Assembly: GCA_900757655.1 (NCBI GenBank) | Contig: CAAEOT010000011.1 | Location: forward strand, 1-11,562 | DNA: 11,562 nt | Source of the DNA: an uncultured Oscillospiraceae bacterium | Lineage (GTDB): Bacteria > Bacillota > Clostridia > Oscillospirales > Oscillospiraceae | Reading direction: 5' to 3' | Shown: positions 1 through 6,273 of the stretch, one piece after another | Numbering within the stretch: the stretch's first letter is position 1 | How the letters are laid out: the number at the start of each line of letters is the position of its first letter | Position numbers and translations under genes: made by a program | Notes under the pieces: generated by a model | The model's input: the letters and a program-made list of their open reading frames with translations, nothing else | Told to the model about the DNA's origin: nothing | Database searches by the model: none

Positions 1-69
1 GATCTCCGGCTGCGGTGCATCCGGCACACGCTCGACCCGGCCGCTGTTGCCCTGATAACGATTATACAT
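1..69 (-). CDS. Unknown protein, N-terminal fragment cut by window edge
   Basis: An ATG at 69-67 opens a frame that stays open for 23 codons to the window edge; the visible peptide begins MYNRYQGNSGRVERV and is polar, with no membrane segment. The ATG lies inside the last codons of the 114-residue gene upstream: the two overlap by 8 bases, so the start is probably reached by translational coupling. It is the third gene of a tightly packed minus-strand run. Too little is visible to name a family. The start is supported by the overlap geometry rather than by a clear ribosome binding site. Confidence 0.6.
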   Translation of the reverse strand, partial: MYNRYQGNSGRVERVPDAPQPEI

Positions 70-406
70 GGTCGTCCCCCTCCAGGTCCTCGGCGGCGAG
101 CTCGGCAAGCGACGCGAGCCGCGCGAGCTTCATGGCGCGGTCGATCTTGCGCCGGCGCTTCTCGGCCAGATAAGGCTTCATGGCCTCGAGCAGGTGGCGG
201 TTGGCGGAGTCGTGTCCGCCGCCGCGCAGCGCCGACATCATCCGGCGCAGCTGCCCCATGTCGAGGTCGAGATCTGGCTCCGGTGCGGACGGCGGCGCTG
301 ACTGATCGCCGCCGTCGCCCAGGATCGAGGATGCCAACTGCGCGATCTTGCCGAACTGCTTCGGATCATTGAGCAGCGCGTCGAGCTTTTCCCCGATCTC
401 ATCCAT
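62..406 (-). CDS. Unknown 114-residue charged helical protein
   Basis: I do not recognise this protein. It has no signal peptide or membrane segment. The N-terminal 30 residues look helical and end in GDGGD. A short Pro/Ser/Ala stretch and an acidic DLDLDMGQ follow. Next comes a basic helix around residues 70-95 (LLEAMKPYLAEKRRRKIDRA), and the tail is acidic (EDLEGDDHV). It overlaps the 80-residue gene before it and the partial gene after it by 8 bases each, so the three are very likely one coupled operon with a joint role. Codon use and GC content match the neighbourhood, which argues against recent transfer. The length and the clean overlap architecture are the main evidence that it is real. 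Confidence 0.7.
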   Translation of the reverse strand: MDEIGEKLDALLNDPKQFGKIAQLASSILGDGGDQSAPPSAPEPDLDLDMGQLRRMMSALRGGGHDSANRHLLEAMKPYLAEKRRRKIDRAMKLARLASLAELAAEDLEGDDHV

Positions 407-641
407 CCTGCATCGCGTCCTTTACTTTTCCGGCCAGACGCTGCCCGGTGTCCGTGCTGAGCACCTGCGTGAGGATCTGCCGCAGCGTCTCGGTATCCCC
501 CGCGCGCGCTGCCTGCTCGATCTTCTGCGCATCGAGCGCGCCGGCCAGCTTCTGCCCGTCGGTCGAGTCGGCGATCTCCTGCAGACGCTGCAGACGTCCG
601 TCGCGCGCGAGCTGCTTTTTCAGCGCATCCAAGTCCTTCAT
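399..641 (-). CDS. Unknown 80-residue helical protein
   Basis: I chose the ATG at 641-639 because GGAG precedes it by about nine bases; a longer in-frame extension upstream would run through the promoter region and has no ribosome binding site. The product begins MKDLDALKKQLARDG, is rich in Asp, Gln, Ala and Lys, appears wholly helical and has no membrane segment. Its stop overlaps the next gene's start by 8 bases. No family is recognised. It is the first gene of the leftward operon. A TACAAT hexamer at 732-737 (minus) could be part of its promoter, but no good -35 element accompanies it. Confidence 0.65.
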   Translation of the reverse strand: MKDLDALKKQLARDGRLQRLQEIADSTDGQKLAGALDAQKIEQAARAGDTETLRQILTQVLSTDTGQRLAGKVKDAMQDG

Positions 642-667
642 ATCGGTCACGCTCCATTCGGGGCGGC

Positions 668-696
668 TTGACTTTGCAGGCCGTGTCCCGTATAAT
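668..696 (+). promoter_or_regulatory. Sigma-A type promoter for the metallophosphoesterase
   Basis: TTGACT (668-673) and a perfect TATAAT (691-696) are separated by exactly 17 bases. Transcription should start near 702, leaving a leader of about 65 bases before the phosphoesterase. The promoter reads away from the unknown 80-residue gene, so the two genes are divergent. Confidence 0.85.
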
Positions 697-698
697 GC

Positions 699-724
699 GG
701 ATAGCCCGGCCGTGCCGGGTATCC
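699..724 (+). other. Start-proximal hairpin in the phosphoesterase leader
   Basis: GGATA/TATCC and CCCGGC/GCCGGG form a stem with one bulged G (704) and a CGT loop, followed by TGCTTTTATT. It begins essentially at the predicted transcription start, so the outer pairs may be missing from the RNA. It could stabilise the 5' end or act as a weak attenuator. On the other strand it would lie in the leader of the 80-residue gene. Confidence 0.45.
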
Positions 725-766
725 TGCTTTTATTGTATTCTATGAGCAATGCAGAGGTGACTTGCC

Positions 767-1243
767 ACGACGATCCTTGTTTTTTCCGATTCTCACGGCC
801 GAACGCTCGGCATGGTGCGTGCCATCCGGCAGCAGCAGCCGGACGCCGTGTTCCATCTCGGCGACTGCGAGCGCGACACGCAGCGTTTGGAAAAAGAGTT
901 TCCGGACCTGCCGCTCTACCGTGTGTGCGGCAACTGCGACCGGGAGCCGGTGAATCCCGAGGTGCTGCAGCTCACGCTCGACGGTGTGAAGTTCTTCCTC
1001 ACGCACGGGCACCGGTACAGCGTGAAGTATGCGCTCGACGCCCTGCTCAATGCAGCCTATTTCGCGGGCGCGGACATGGTGCTCTTCGGGCACACGCACC
1101 GCGCCATGAGCGAAACCATACAGGGACTGTACGTCGTCAACCCCGGCACAGCCGGCGTCGGGCCGGCGTGCACATACGCCTGCATCGAGACGGAGGACGG
1201 TGCCGTCCGCTCTGTCGGCATCCACGCCATCCCCGAGACATAA
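767..1243 (+). CDS. YfcE/MJ0936-family metallophosphoesterase
   Basis: A small calcineurin-like phosphoesterase of about 158 residues, the usual size of the YfcE/MJ0936 family, which hydrolyses phosphodiester substrates with two bound metals in the cytosol. The metal-binding motifs are present in order: DSHG (residues 8-11), GDCERD (32-37), GNCD (55-58), THGH (79-82) and GHTHR (108-112). The first motif lies upstream of the first ATG (812), so a start there would remove an essential metal ligand. In frame, above 812, there is no ATG, GTG or TTG after the stop at 758-760. The ACG at 767, seven bases after GAGGTG (754-759), gives the typical family N-terminus M-T-I-L-V-F-S-D-S-H-G. It is transcribed alone from the 668-696 promoter and ends at a strong terminator. 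Substrate unknown. Confidence 0.88.
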   Translation, partial: TTILVFSDSHGRTLGMVRAIRQQQPDAVFHLGDCERDTQRLEKEFPDLPLYRVCGNCDREPVNPEVLQLTLDGVKFFLTHGHRYSVKYALDALLNAAYFAGADMVLFGHTHRAMSETIQGLYVVNPGTAGVGPACTYACIETEDGAVRSVGIHAIPET

Positions 1244-1245
1244 AT

Positions 1246-1286
1246 CATGCGCCCCCGGCCTGCTGCCGGGGGCGCATGAAACTTTT
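1246..1286. terminator. Bidirectional intrinsic terminator
   Basis: A perfect 14-bp stem (1246-1259 with 1265-1278, core GCCCCCGGC) and a 5-base loop, followed by AAACTTTT on the plus strand. It sits between two convergent genes, the phosphoesterase and the PASTA protein, and can serve both; the minus-side T run (ATTTAT) is weaker. Confidence 0.85.
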
Positions 1287-1289
1287 GTG

Positions 1290-2102
1290 TTACTTTTCGC
1301 GGAACGTCACATAGAGCGTGTGGTTGCTGTCCACGTTCATAAAGGAATAGCTCGTCAACGGCAGGACCGTGGTACCGTCGATGACCAGCGTCGCGACCTC
1401 GTAGCCCTCCTTCGGTGTGATCGTGAACGACACGCTACCGCCCTCGGCCACTTTCTGATTGCCGCTCGGGCTGACGCTGCCGCCGGCGCCGCACGTGACG
1501 GTGACGGTGTACTCCTTCTTCTCCGGGCCGGCCGAGATGGAGACCTGGATCGTCGTGCCCGGCTTGACCATCGTGCCGCCGACCGGGTTCTGGCGCGCAA
1601 CGGAGCCCTTGCGCACGTTGTCATCATAGACATTCCCGCCCGCCTCCACGGTGACGCCGAGACTCTTGGCCGTCGCCTGCGCCTGCTCAAGCGTCAGACC
1701 GACGAAGCTCGGGATCGCGACCGGGGTGTCCTCCGGCGCTGCGGGCTGCTCCTTCGGGCCGAGCGAGACGACGAACGCGACCGTCTGCCGGTGCTTGAGC
1801 TGCGTGCCCTCGTTAACGTCCTGCCGGATGACGATGCCCTTGGTCTCATCGCTGTTTTCATACGTGATGCTCGGTTCGGCGTCCAGCTCCGCGAGCTGCG
1901 TCTTGGCCGATTCCTCCGTCTGGCCGACGAGATTGGGCAGGATGCGCGCATTGCCTTTATGAAAATTGAACACGCCGGACAGCGCGCAGATCACGACCGT
2001 GACCAGCGCGAGCACCGCCGTGATCGCCGTGATCGTCAGCCGTTTGCGCTCGCTCATGCGCCGGACGCCATGACGGCGGCGAGTGGTTGTCTGTCTGCTC
2101 AT
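1290..2102 (-). CDS. Membrane-anchored PASTA-domain protein without kinase
   Basis: A 270-residue protein. The ATG at 2102 follows GGAGG closely, which decides the start over longer upstream frames. The N-terminus is strongly basic (about 20 residues, many Arg/Lys), then there is one membrane segment at about 22-45, giving a cytosolic tail and an extracellular remainder. Two PASTA domains follow, about 53-116 and 127-193, each with the xPxxVGxTxExA opening and the GxxVxxGxxVxxxVSxGP close. The final 198-268 is a beta-rich unit (GAGGSVSPSG, GYEVATLVIDG) like the InlB-B-type bacterial repeat. PASTA domains bind muropeptides and lipid II and normally belong to PrkC/PknB kinases or penicillin-binding proteins; neither catalytic domain is present. 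It stands alone under its own promoter. Probable role: sensing or adhering at the cell wall (inference). Confidence 0.88.
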   Translation of the reverse strand: MSRQTTTRRRHGVRRMSERKRLTITAITAVLALVTVVICALSGVFNFHKGNARILPNLVGQTEESAKTQLAELDAEPSITYENSDETKGIVIRQDVNEGTQLKHRQTVAFVVSLGPKEQPAAPEDTPVAIPSFVGLTLEQAQATAKSLGVTVEAGGNVYDDNVRKGSVARQNPVGGTMVKPGTTIQVSISAGPEKKEYTVTVTCGAGGSVSPSGNQKVAEGGSVSFTITPKEGYEVATLVIDGTTVLPLTSYSFMNVDSNHTLYVTFREK

Positions 2103-2155
2103 ATTTTTTCCTCCGGAATCGACAGGATGGATAGAAATTTCAAGGAAACAAGTAT

Positions 2156-2184
2156 ATAATAACATAGACGCAGCGTTTTGACAA
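2156..2184 (-). promoter_or_regulatory. Sigma-A type promoter for the PASTA gene
   Basis: On the minus strand TTGTCA (2184-2179) and TATTAT (2161-2156) are 17 bases apart. The plus strand carries an overlapping TATAAT (2155-2160) that could serve the divergent dehydrogenase gene, although I find no convincing -35 for it. The two transcripts may therefore compete for one polymerase site. Confidence 0.7.
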
Positions 2185-2210
2185 ATGTTCGTTTCTTGGA
2201 GGATCTTTCT

Positions 2211-2918
2211 ATGAAAAAAATCGCACTCGTGACCGGAGCGTCCCGCGGCATCGGCAAGGCGACCGCGCTGGCGCTGGCCCGCGACGGCTGGACGGTACAC
2301 GTGAACTATATCCGATCCCGCGAGGCGGCCGAGGCAGTCGCCGCGCAGACCGGCGGCATGGCCATCTGCGCCGATGTGAGCGACGCGCAGGCCGTCTGCG
2401 CCATGTTCGAGAAGATCGGACCTGTGGATCTGCTGGTGAATAACGCCGGTGTCGCGGTCTACGGTCTGCTGACGGATCTCGACCCGGCCGTCTGGCAGCG
2501 GCTGTTTGACGTAAACGTCACGGGCATGTACAACTGCTGCCGCTGCGCGATCCCGCCGATGGTGCATGAAAAGGCCGGGCACATCATCAACCTCGCCTCC
2601 ATCCTCGGCACAAACGGGGCCTCGTGCGAGGTGGCCTACTCAGCCACAAAGGGTGCCGTCGTCGCCTTCACGAAGGCGCTGGCAAAGGAACTCGGCCCGT
2701 CCGGCATCCGCGTCAACTGCGTTGCCCCCGGCTGCATCGACACGGACATGATCGCTAACCTCAGCCCCGAGGACAAGGCGGAACTGGCCGACAGCACGTC
2801 CCTATGCCGCATGGGCATGGCGGAAGACGTGGCCGATGCGATCACGCTGCTGGCAAGCGAGCGCGCCCGATTCGTGACCGGGCAGGTGTTCGGTGTGGAC
2901 GGCGGACTGCTGATCTGA
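2211..2918 (+). CDS. Short-chain dehydrogenase/reductase, FabG/YmfI-like
   Basis: A 235-residue classical SDR, NADP(H)-type, cytosolic. The ATG at 2211 is preceded by GGAGGA with a 7-base gap. Visible motifs: TGASRGIG cofactor loop (residues 8-15), NNAG (77-80), catalytic Asn102, Ser130, Tyr143 and Lys147 (YSATK), PG..DTDM after strand 6, and a GVDGG end typical of FabG-like enzymes. It lacks the longer insert before the active site seen in true FabG. The segment GASCEVAYS followed by KGAV-AFTKALAKE resembles, from memory, YmfI, the reductase that finishes the 5-aminopentanol modification of elongation factor P in Bacillus. FabG (3-oxoacyl-ACP reductase) remains the alternative; acpP lies nearby but in another operon and orientation. 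It is monocistronic and ends at a strong terminator. Confidence 0.92.
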   Translation: MKKIALVTGASRGIGKATALALARDGWTVHVNYIRSREAAEAVAAQTGGMAICADVSDAQAVCAMFEKIGPVDLLVNNAGVAVYGLLTDLDPAVWQRLFDVNVTGMYNCCRCAIPPMVHEKAGHIINLASILGTNGASCEVAYSATKGAVVAFTKALAKELGPSGIRVNCVAPGCIDTDMIANLSPEDKAELADSTSLCRMGMAEDVADAITLLASERARFVTGQVFGVDGGLLI

Positions 2919-2930
2919 AGCATGGAACGC

Positions 2931-2976
2931 AAAAAACAGGTGCACACCGGATCGGTATGCACCTGTTTTCGTTTTT
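2931..2976. terminator. Bidirectional intrinsic terminator
   Basis: A 12-bp stem AAAACAGGTGCA/TGCACCTGTTTT (2933-2944 with 2958-2969), continued by an inner ACCG/CGGT stem, flanked by an A run on the left and TTTTCGTTTTTA on the right. It lies between the dehydrogenase and ricT, which converge, so it ends both transcripts. The ricT stop codon touches its edge. Confidence 0.9.
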
Positions 2977-4309
2977 ATTCCGCCGCCGGTGTGTTGGGTG
3001 CGGCATTGCCGGGTGCCGCGGATTTGTTGCGGCCGCGTCCGCCGCGGTGGCGGCGACGATGGCCGTCAGCGCGCTTTTCCCCGTTCGGCGCGGCGCCCTC
3101 GGCCGGCTTTGGCGGCTGCGCCTTGGCGCGACTGCGCTCGGCGTTCTCACCCGCGGGCTTGTCCCCAGGCTTGCGCGCGCCGGATTTGCGGTTCGGCTGG
3201 GACTTCTGGCGCTGCTGCCCCTTGGCCTTCGTTCCCTCCTGCGCCGGCTGCTCCGCCTTCGGGGCGGTCTGACCGTCGGCAGGCTTCTTCCCGCCGTGGC
3301 TGCGCGAGCGGCGGCGCGGGCGCTTTTTCTTCTCGCCGGATTCGGGCGTATGTGCACGCTCCGGCTTCTTGTCGCCATAGACCTCATCCGCAAAGAGCTG
3401 CGGCAGCGCCCAGGGATCCTCCTTCGGCTCCTCGTCCCGCACCGGCTTCGGCCGGTCCTTGAGCAGGGACGGCAGCGGTTCGCCCGGCTTCGGGCGGCCA
3501 CCGGGAATCACGGCGATCTCATCGGCCTGATAGTTTTTGAAAACGTCCTCACCCTGCCCATCGAGCTTGACCTTCAGACTGCTGCGCAGGATGTTGACCG
3601 ACGACACGGTGCCGTAGCCGGCGGGCGTCTCGACAAAGGTGCCGACCTTCGGCACAGCCTTGACCAGCTCCTCATACGCCGCCTGTTCATAGCGCAGGCA
3701 GCACATCAGGCGGCCGCACGCACCGGAAATCTTCGACGGGTTGAGCGACATGGACTGCACCTTCGCCATCTTCGTGGACACGGGCTGAAAGTCGTCCAGA
3801 AACTGATTGCAGCAGTACGGGCGGCCGCAGATGCCGATGCCGCCGAGCATCTTCGCCTCATCACGCACACCAATCTGGCGCAGCTCGATGCGGTTGCGGA
3901 ACACGGAGGCCAGATCCTTGACCAGCTCGCGGAAATCCACGCGCCCGTCGGACGTGAAGAAAAACATGGTCTTGTTGCCCTCAAAGCTGCACTCCACATC
4001 CACGAGCTTCATATCCAGTCCGTGCTCGACGATCTTCTGCTTGCAGATGGCAAATGCCTCTTTTTCGCGGCGGCGATTGATCTCCTCGATACGCAGGTCG
4101 TCCTTCGTGGCGATGCGCGCCAGCGAACGCAGCGGCTGCACGACCGTCTCGTCCGGCACCGCATGGCTGCCCTGCACGCACTCGGCCAGCTCCAGCCCCC
4201 GCGACGTCTCAACGACCACTTTTTCTCCCGTGCGCACGGCAATGCCATGCGGGTCAAAGAAATAGACCTTGCCGCGGTTTTTGAATTTTACACTGATTAC
4301 TTCTGTCAA
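2975..4309 (-). CDS. ricT: PSP1-domain protein RicT (YaaT) with long basic tail
   Basis: A 444-residue protein. The frame opens with TTG at 4309, preceded by GAGG at eight bases; no ATG is available there. Residues 1-280 are the PSP1/RicT core with the conserved cysteine clusters CGRPYCC (161-167) and CGRLMCC (198-204), plus Cys44, 89 and 107. In Bacillus, RicT works with RicA and RicF as an iron-sulphur complex that promotes RNase Y-dependent RNA processing, and affects sporulation and biofilm formation. Residues about 285-444 are low-complexity, rich in Lys, Arg, Pro, Gly and Ala, with RPRRRSRSHGGKK and HRRRHRGGRGRNK patches. This looks disordered and RNA-binding, and is an addition relative to the roughly 275-residue Bacillus protein. 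It follows holB by 10 bases, as holB-yaaT do in Bacillus. Confidence 0.93.
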   Translation of the reverse strand: MTEVISVKFKNRGKVYFFDPHGIAVRTGEKVVVETSRGLELAECVQGSHAVPDETVVQPLRSLARIATKDDLRIEEINRRREKEAFAICKQKIVEHGLDMKLVDVECSFEGNKTMFFFTSDGRVDFRELVKDLASVFRNRIELRQIGVRDEAKMLGGIGICGRPYCCNQFLDDFQPVSTKMAKVQSMSLNPSKISGACGRLMCCLRYEQAAYEELVKAVPKVGTFVETPAGYGTVSSVNILRSSLKVKLDGQGEDVFKNYQADEIAVIPGGRPKPGEPLPSLLKDRPKPVRDEEPKEDPWALPQLFADEVYGDKKPERAHTPESGEKKKRPRRRSRSHGGKKPADGQTAPKAEQPAQEGTKAKGQQRQKSQPNRKSGARKPGDKPAGENAERSRAKAQPPKPAEGAAPNGEKRADGHRRRHRGGRGRNKSAAPGNAAPNTPAAE

Positions 4310-4319
4310 TTTGATATCC

Positions 4320-5111
4320 TCACTTCTGAACTTTCGCCTGCACGCCCGAAACGGACAGCAGGCCAAAGATATGCTTCGTGCCGACATTGGCGCGGCGGTA
4401 GCGCTCGCAGGTCTCCAGCAGGCGAAGCTGCTGCGCGCACAGCGCCTGCGGCAGCACCGTCTCGTCCGGTTCCGCCAGCAAGTGCACCAGCCGGTGCTGC
4501 ACGGCGGGGAGAAATGCCGAGAGCGTCTGCGCATCCATGCCCTCCTGTGCAAGGCACCAGCGCAGGAGCGTCAGCCGGTTTTGCGACGCAACCGCGCGCA
4601 GATAGTCCTCTGCCAGGGCCCGGATCTCGTCCGATTCCTGCAGCTGCTCCGCCGGATCGCGCAGCAATGCGCAGCGTGAGCGCACCGTCGGCAGCAGCAG
4701 CTCCGGACTTGCAGCCGCAAGAATGAACGCCGCGCTCTGAGGCGGCTCCTCCAGCAGCTTCAAAAACGCATTCTGCGCATTGAGATTCATCGTATCCGCC
4801 TGACGCAGAACGTAGACCTTCTTTTCCGCCTCGCTCGGCAGGATGTACGCCGTGGCCGCGACGCCACGGATCTGGTCGACCTTGATCGACGGCACTTTGG
4901 CATCCGGGTCCGGCGCGATATAGATCACATCCGGGTGCACACCGTCATAGACCTTGCGGCAGTCCCGGCACGTCCGGCACGGACGCACACCATCACTGCG
5001 GCAGAGCATGGCCGCTGCCAGATCGAGCGAGAGCCGGTCGCGCGCCTGCTCCGACTGGGACGCGACAATATATGAATGCAGCAGATGCTCCTGCGGTTGA
5101 AATTGCAGCAT
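4320..5111 (-). CDS. holB: DNA polymerase III delta-prime subunit
   Basis: A 263-residue clamp-loader subunit that, with DnaX and delta, loads the sliding clamp at the replication fork. I place the start at the ATG 5111, seven bases after AAGGAG; an ATG seven codons further upstream lacks such a site. Visible: the zinc-module cysteines Cys37, Cys45, Cys48 and Cys51 (CRTCRDC), the NAFLKLLEEPP segment (114-124) and the RSRC motif (144-147) that contains the Ser-Arg-Cys arginine finger. There is no Walker A motif, as expected for delta-prime. The C-terminal half is the helical collar domain, weakly conserved. It is the first gene of a two-gene unit with ricT, under the promoter at 5142-5170. Confidence 0.93.
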   Translation of the reverse strand: MLQFQPQEHLLHSYIVASQSEQARDRLSLDLAAAMLCRSDGVRPCRTCRDCRKVYDGVHPDVIYIAPDPDAKVPSIKVDQIRGVAATAYILPSEAEKKVYVLRQADTMNLNAQNAFLKLLEEPPQSAAFILAAASPELLLPTVRSRCALLRDPAEQLQESDEIRALAEDYLRAVASQNRLTLLRWCLAQEGMDAQTLSAFLPAVQHRLVHLLAEPDETVLPQALCAQQLRLLETCERYRRANVGTKHIFGLLSVSGVQAKVQK

Positions 5112-5141
5112 ACACGCGCTCCTTTCCGGCATACATTGTCT

Positions 5142-5170
5142 ATTTTACCCGCTGCGGCCGGATTCGTCAA
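5142..5170 (-). promoter_or_regulatory. Sigma-A type promoter for holB-ricT
   Basis: On the minus strand TTGACG (5170-5165) and TAAAAT (5147-5142) are separated by exactly 17 bases, with transcription starting about 25 bases before holB. It lies just downstream of the acpP terminator, so holB-ricT is a separate transcription unit from the ribosomal/insertase block. Confidence 0.8.
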
Positions 5171-5192
5171 TCACTATTGCATTTCCAGAAAT

Positions 5193-5228
5193 AAAAAAAG
5201 CAGGCAGCACCGGCTGCCTGCTTTTTTG
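5193..5228 (-). terminator. Intrinsic terminator after acpP
   Basis: GCAGGCAGC/GCTGCCTGC (5200-5208 with 5213-5221) with a 4-base ACCG loop, extended by A6/T6 on either side. It starts 10 bases after the acpP stop and ends in seven T on the minus strand. The symmetric A/T flanks make it usable in both directions. Confidence 0.92.
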
Positions 5229-5237
5229 TGCATGTGC

Positions 5238-5462
5238 TCAAGCGTTCTTCTCGAGGTAATCCACGACCCGACGGACGGTGGTCAGCTCGGCCGCCTTCTC
5301 GTCCTCGATCGTGATGCCGAACGCATCCTCGATCGACATGACCAGCTCCACGACGTCGAGCGAATCCGCGCCGAGATCGTCCGCGATGTTGGTGTCCATG
5401 GTGATGGTGTTTTCGTCCACCTCAAACTGGTGGGCAAGCAGTTGTCTCACTTGTTCGAACAT
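5238..5462 (-). CDS. acpP: Acyl carrier protein
   Basis: A 74-residue acidic protein that carries growing acyl chains on a phosphopantetheine arm in fatty acid synthesis. The attachment site is Ser34 in the motif GADSLDVVEL, and the helical pattern and acidic helix II match bacterial AcpP over its whole length. The ATG at 5462 follows GGAGG. It starts 25 bases after the jag stop with no promoter visible between, so it is probably the last gene of the rpmH-jag transcript and ends at the terminator at 5193-5228. In many bacteria acpP lies with fabG, fabF or rnc instead; none of those is adjacent here. A dedicated ACP of a special pathway cannot be excluded. Confidence 0.95.
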   Translation of the reverse strand: MFEQVRQLLAHQFEVDENTITMDTNIADDLGADSLDVVELVMSIEDAFGITIEDEKAAELTTVRRVVDYLEKNA

Positions 5463-5487
5463 AATACCGTTCCTCCTAAATCTCTCG

Positions 5488-6273
5488 TCAGCTCCACTCA
5501 CGGCTGACCGGTTTGTTGCTGGTGCGCTGCGGCTTCTCATAAGAGACCACAACGCGGCGGTTCGGCTCGGTACCGGTCGAACTCGTCGTCACGCCTTCGT
5601 AATCCTGCAGCGCCGTGTGGATGACATGGCGCTCGTAGGAATTCATCGGCTCAAGCGCCATGCTGCGCTTGTACTTGATGGCCTTTGCGGCCATCTTCTC
5701 CGCCAGACGCACGAGCGACTCCTCACGCTTGGCGCGGTAGCTCTCGGCATCGACACTAATATGCATGTGCTTATCGCTGCCGCGATTGACGGCGTAATTG
5801 GTCAGGTGCTGGATCGCGTCGAGCGTCTCGCCGCGGCGGCCGATGACCGCGCCCATGTTGCTGCCGGACAGGTTCACGTTCACACCGCCGTTATCGCGTG
5901 CGGTGATCTCGATCTCCGCCTGGATGCCCATGTGCTCGAGCAGGCCGCTGACGAATGCGCGGATGCGCGCATAGCCCTCAGGCTCATCCACCGCCGCTGC
6001 AGGGGCGGCAGGTGCAGCCGCGGGCTGCGCCTCAGCCGGAGCTGCGGCCGGGGACTCGGCCACAGCTTCAGCAACAGTCTCAAGCTCCTCATCCGGCGCC
6101 TCATACTGCACGCGGACGACCGCAGGGCTGGCGCCGATGCCGAGGAAGCCGGACTTGGCGCGCTCGACGATCTCAACGGAAACATCATCCCGGTCAAGGC
6201 CAAGCTCCTCGAGCGCGGCGGCGATGGCCGCCTCTTCCGTCTTGCCGGACTTTTCCAGTGTTTTTAACATCAT
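5488..6273 (-). CDS. jag: Jag/KhpB RNA-binding protein (Jag-N, KH, R3H)
   Basis: A 261-residue cytosolic RNA-binding protein, known as Jag, KhpB or EloR, which with KhpA affects cell elongation and division in Gram-positive bacteria. Domains: Jag-N at about 3-56 (EKSGKTEEAAIAAALEELG and the KSGFLGIGA motif), an Ala/Pro/Glu-rich linker at about 62-97, a KH domain at about 118-178 with the GRRG loop (145-148), and R3H at about 185-247 containing the R215-x3-H219 signature. The ATG at 6273 overlaps the yidC stop (ATGA) and AGGAG lies 8 bases upstream; a second ATG follows directly. A jag gene behind yidC is the usual order, and supports the call. Confidence 0.95.
   Translation of the reverse strand: MMLKTLEKSGKTEEAAIAAALEELGLDRDDVSVEIVERAKSGFLGIGASPAVVRVQYEAPDEELETVAEAVAESPAAAPAEAQPAAAPAAPAAAVDEPEGYARIRAFVSGLLEHMGIQAEIEITARDNGGVNVNLSGSNMGAVIGRRGETLDAIQHLTNYAVNRGSDKHMHISVDAESYRAKREESLVRLAEKMAAKAIKYKRSMALEPMNSYERHVIHTALQDYEGVTTSSTGTEPNRRVVVSYEKPQRTSNKPVSREWS

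Noticed and set aside
762..953. TTG at 762 as the phosphoesterase start
   Set aside because: It is in another frame from the DSHG motif, and lies only two bases from the ribosome binding site; a frameshift would be required.
448..1314. A plus-strand open frame of 288 codons spanning the promoter and the phosphoesterase
   Set aside because: It crosses the promoter and terminator regions and is out of frame with the metal motifs of the phosphoesterase.
2178..2206. TTGACA at 2178-2183 as a -35 box for the dehydrogenase
   Set aside because: The position 17 bases downstream is the ribosome binding site (GGATCT), with no -10 hexamer; the same bases fit a minus-strand promoter better.
2804..4726. 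A long open plus-strand frame of about 640 codons
   Set aside because: It runs antisense to ricT and holB, which are firmly identified. Its Arg/Leu/Ala/His-rich translation is typical of the shadow of GC-rich genes, and no ribosome binding site or domain was seen.
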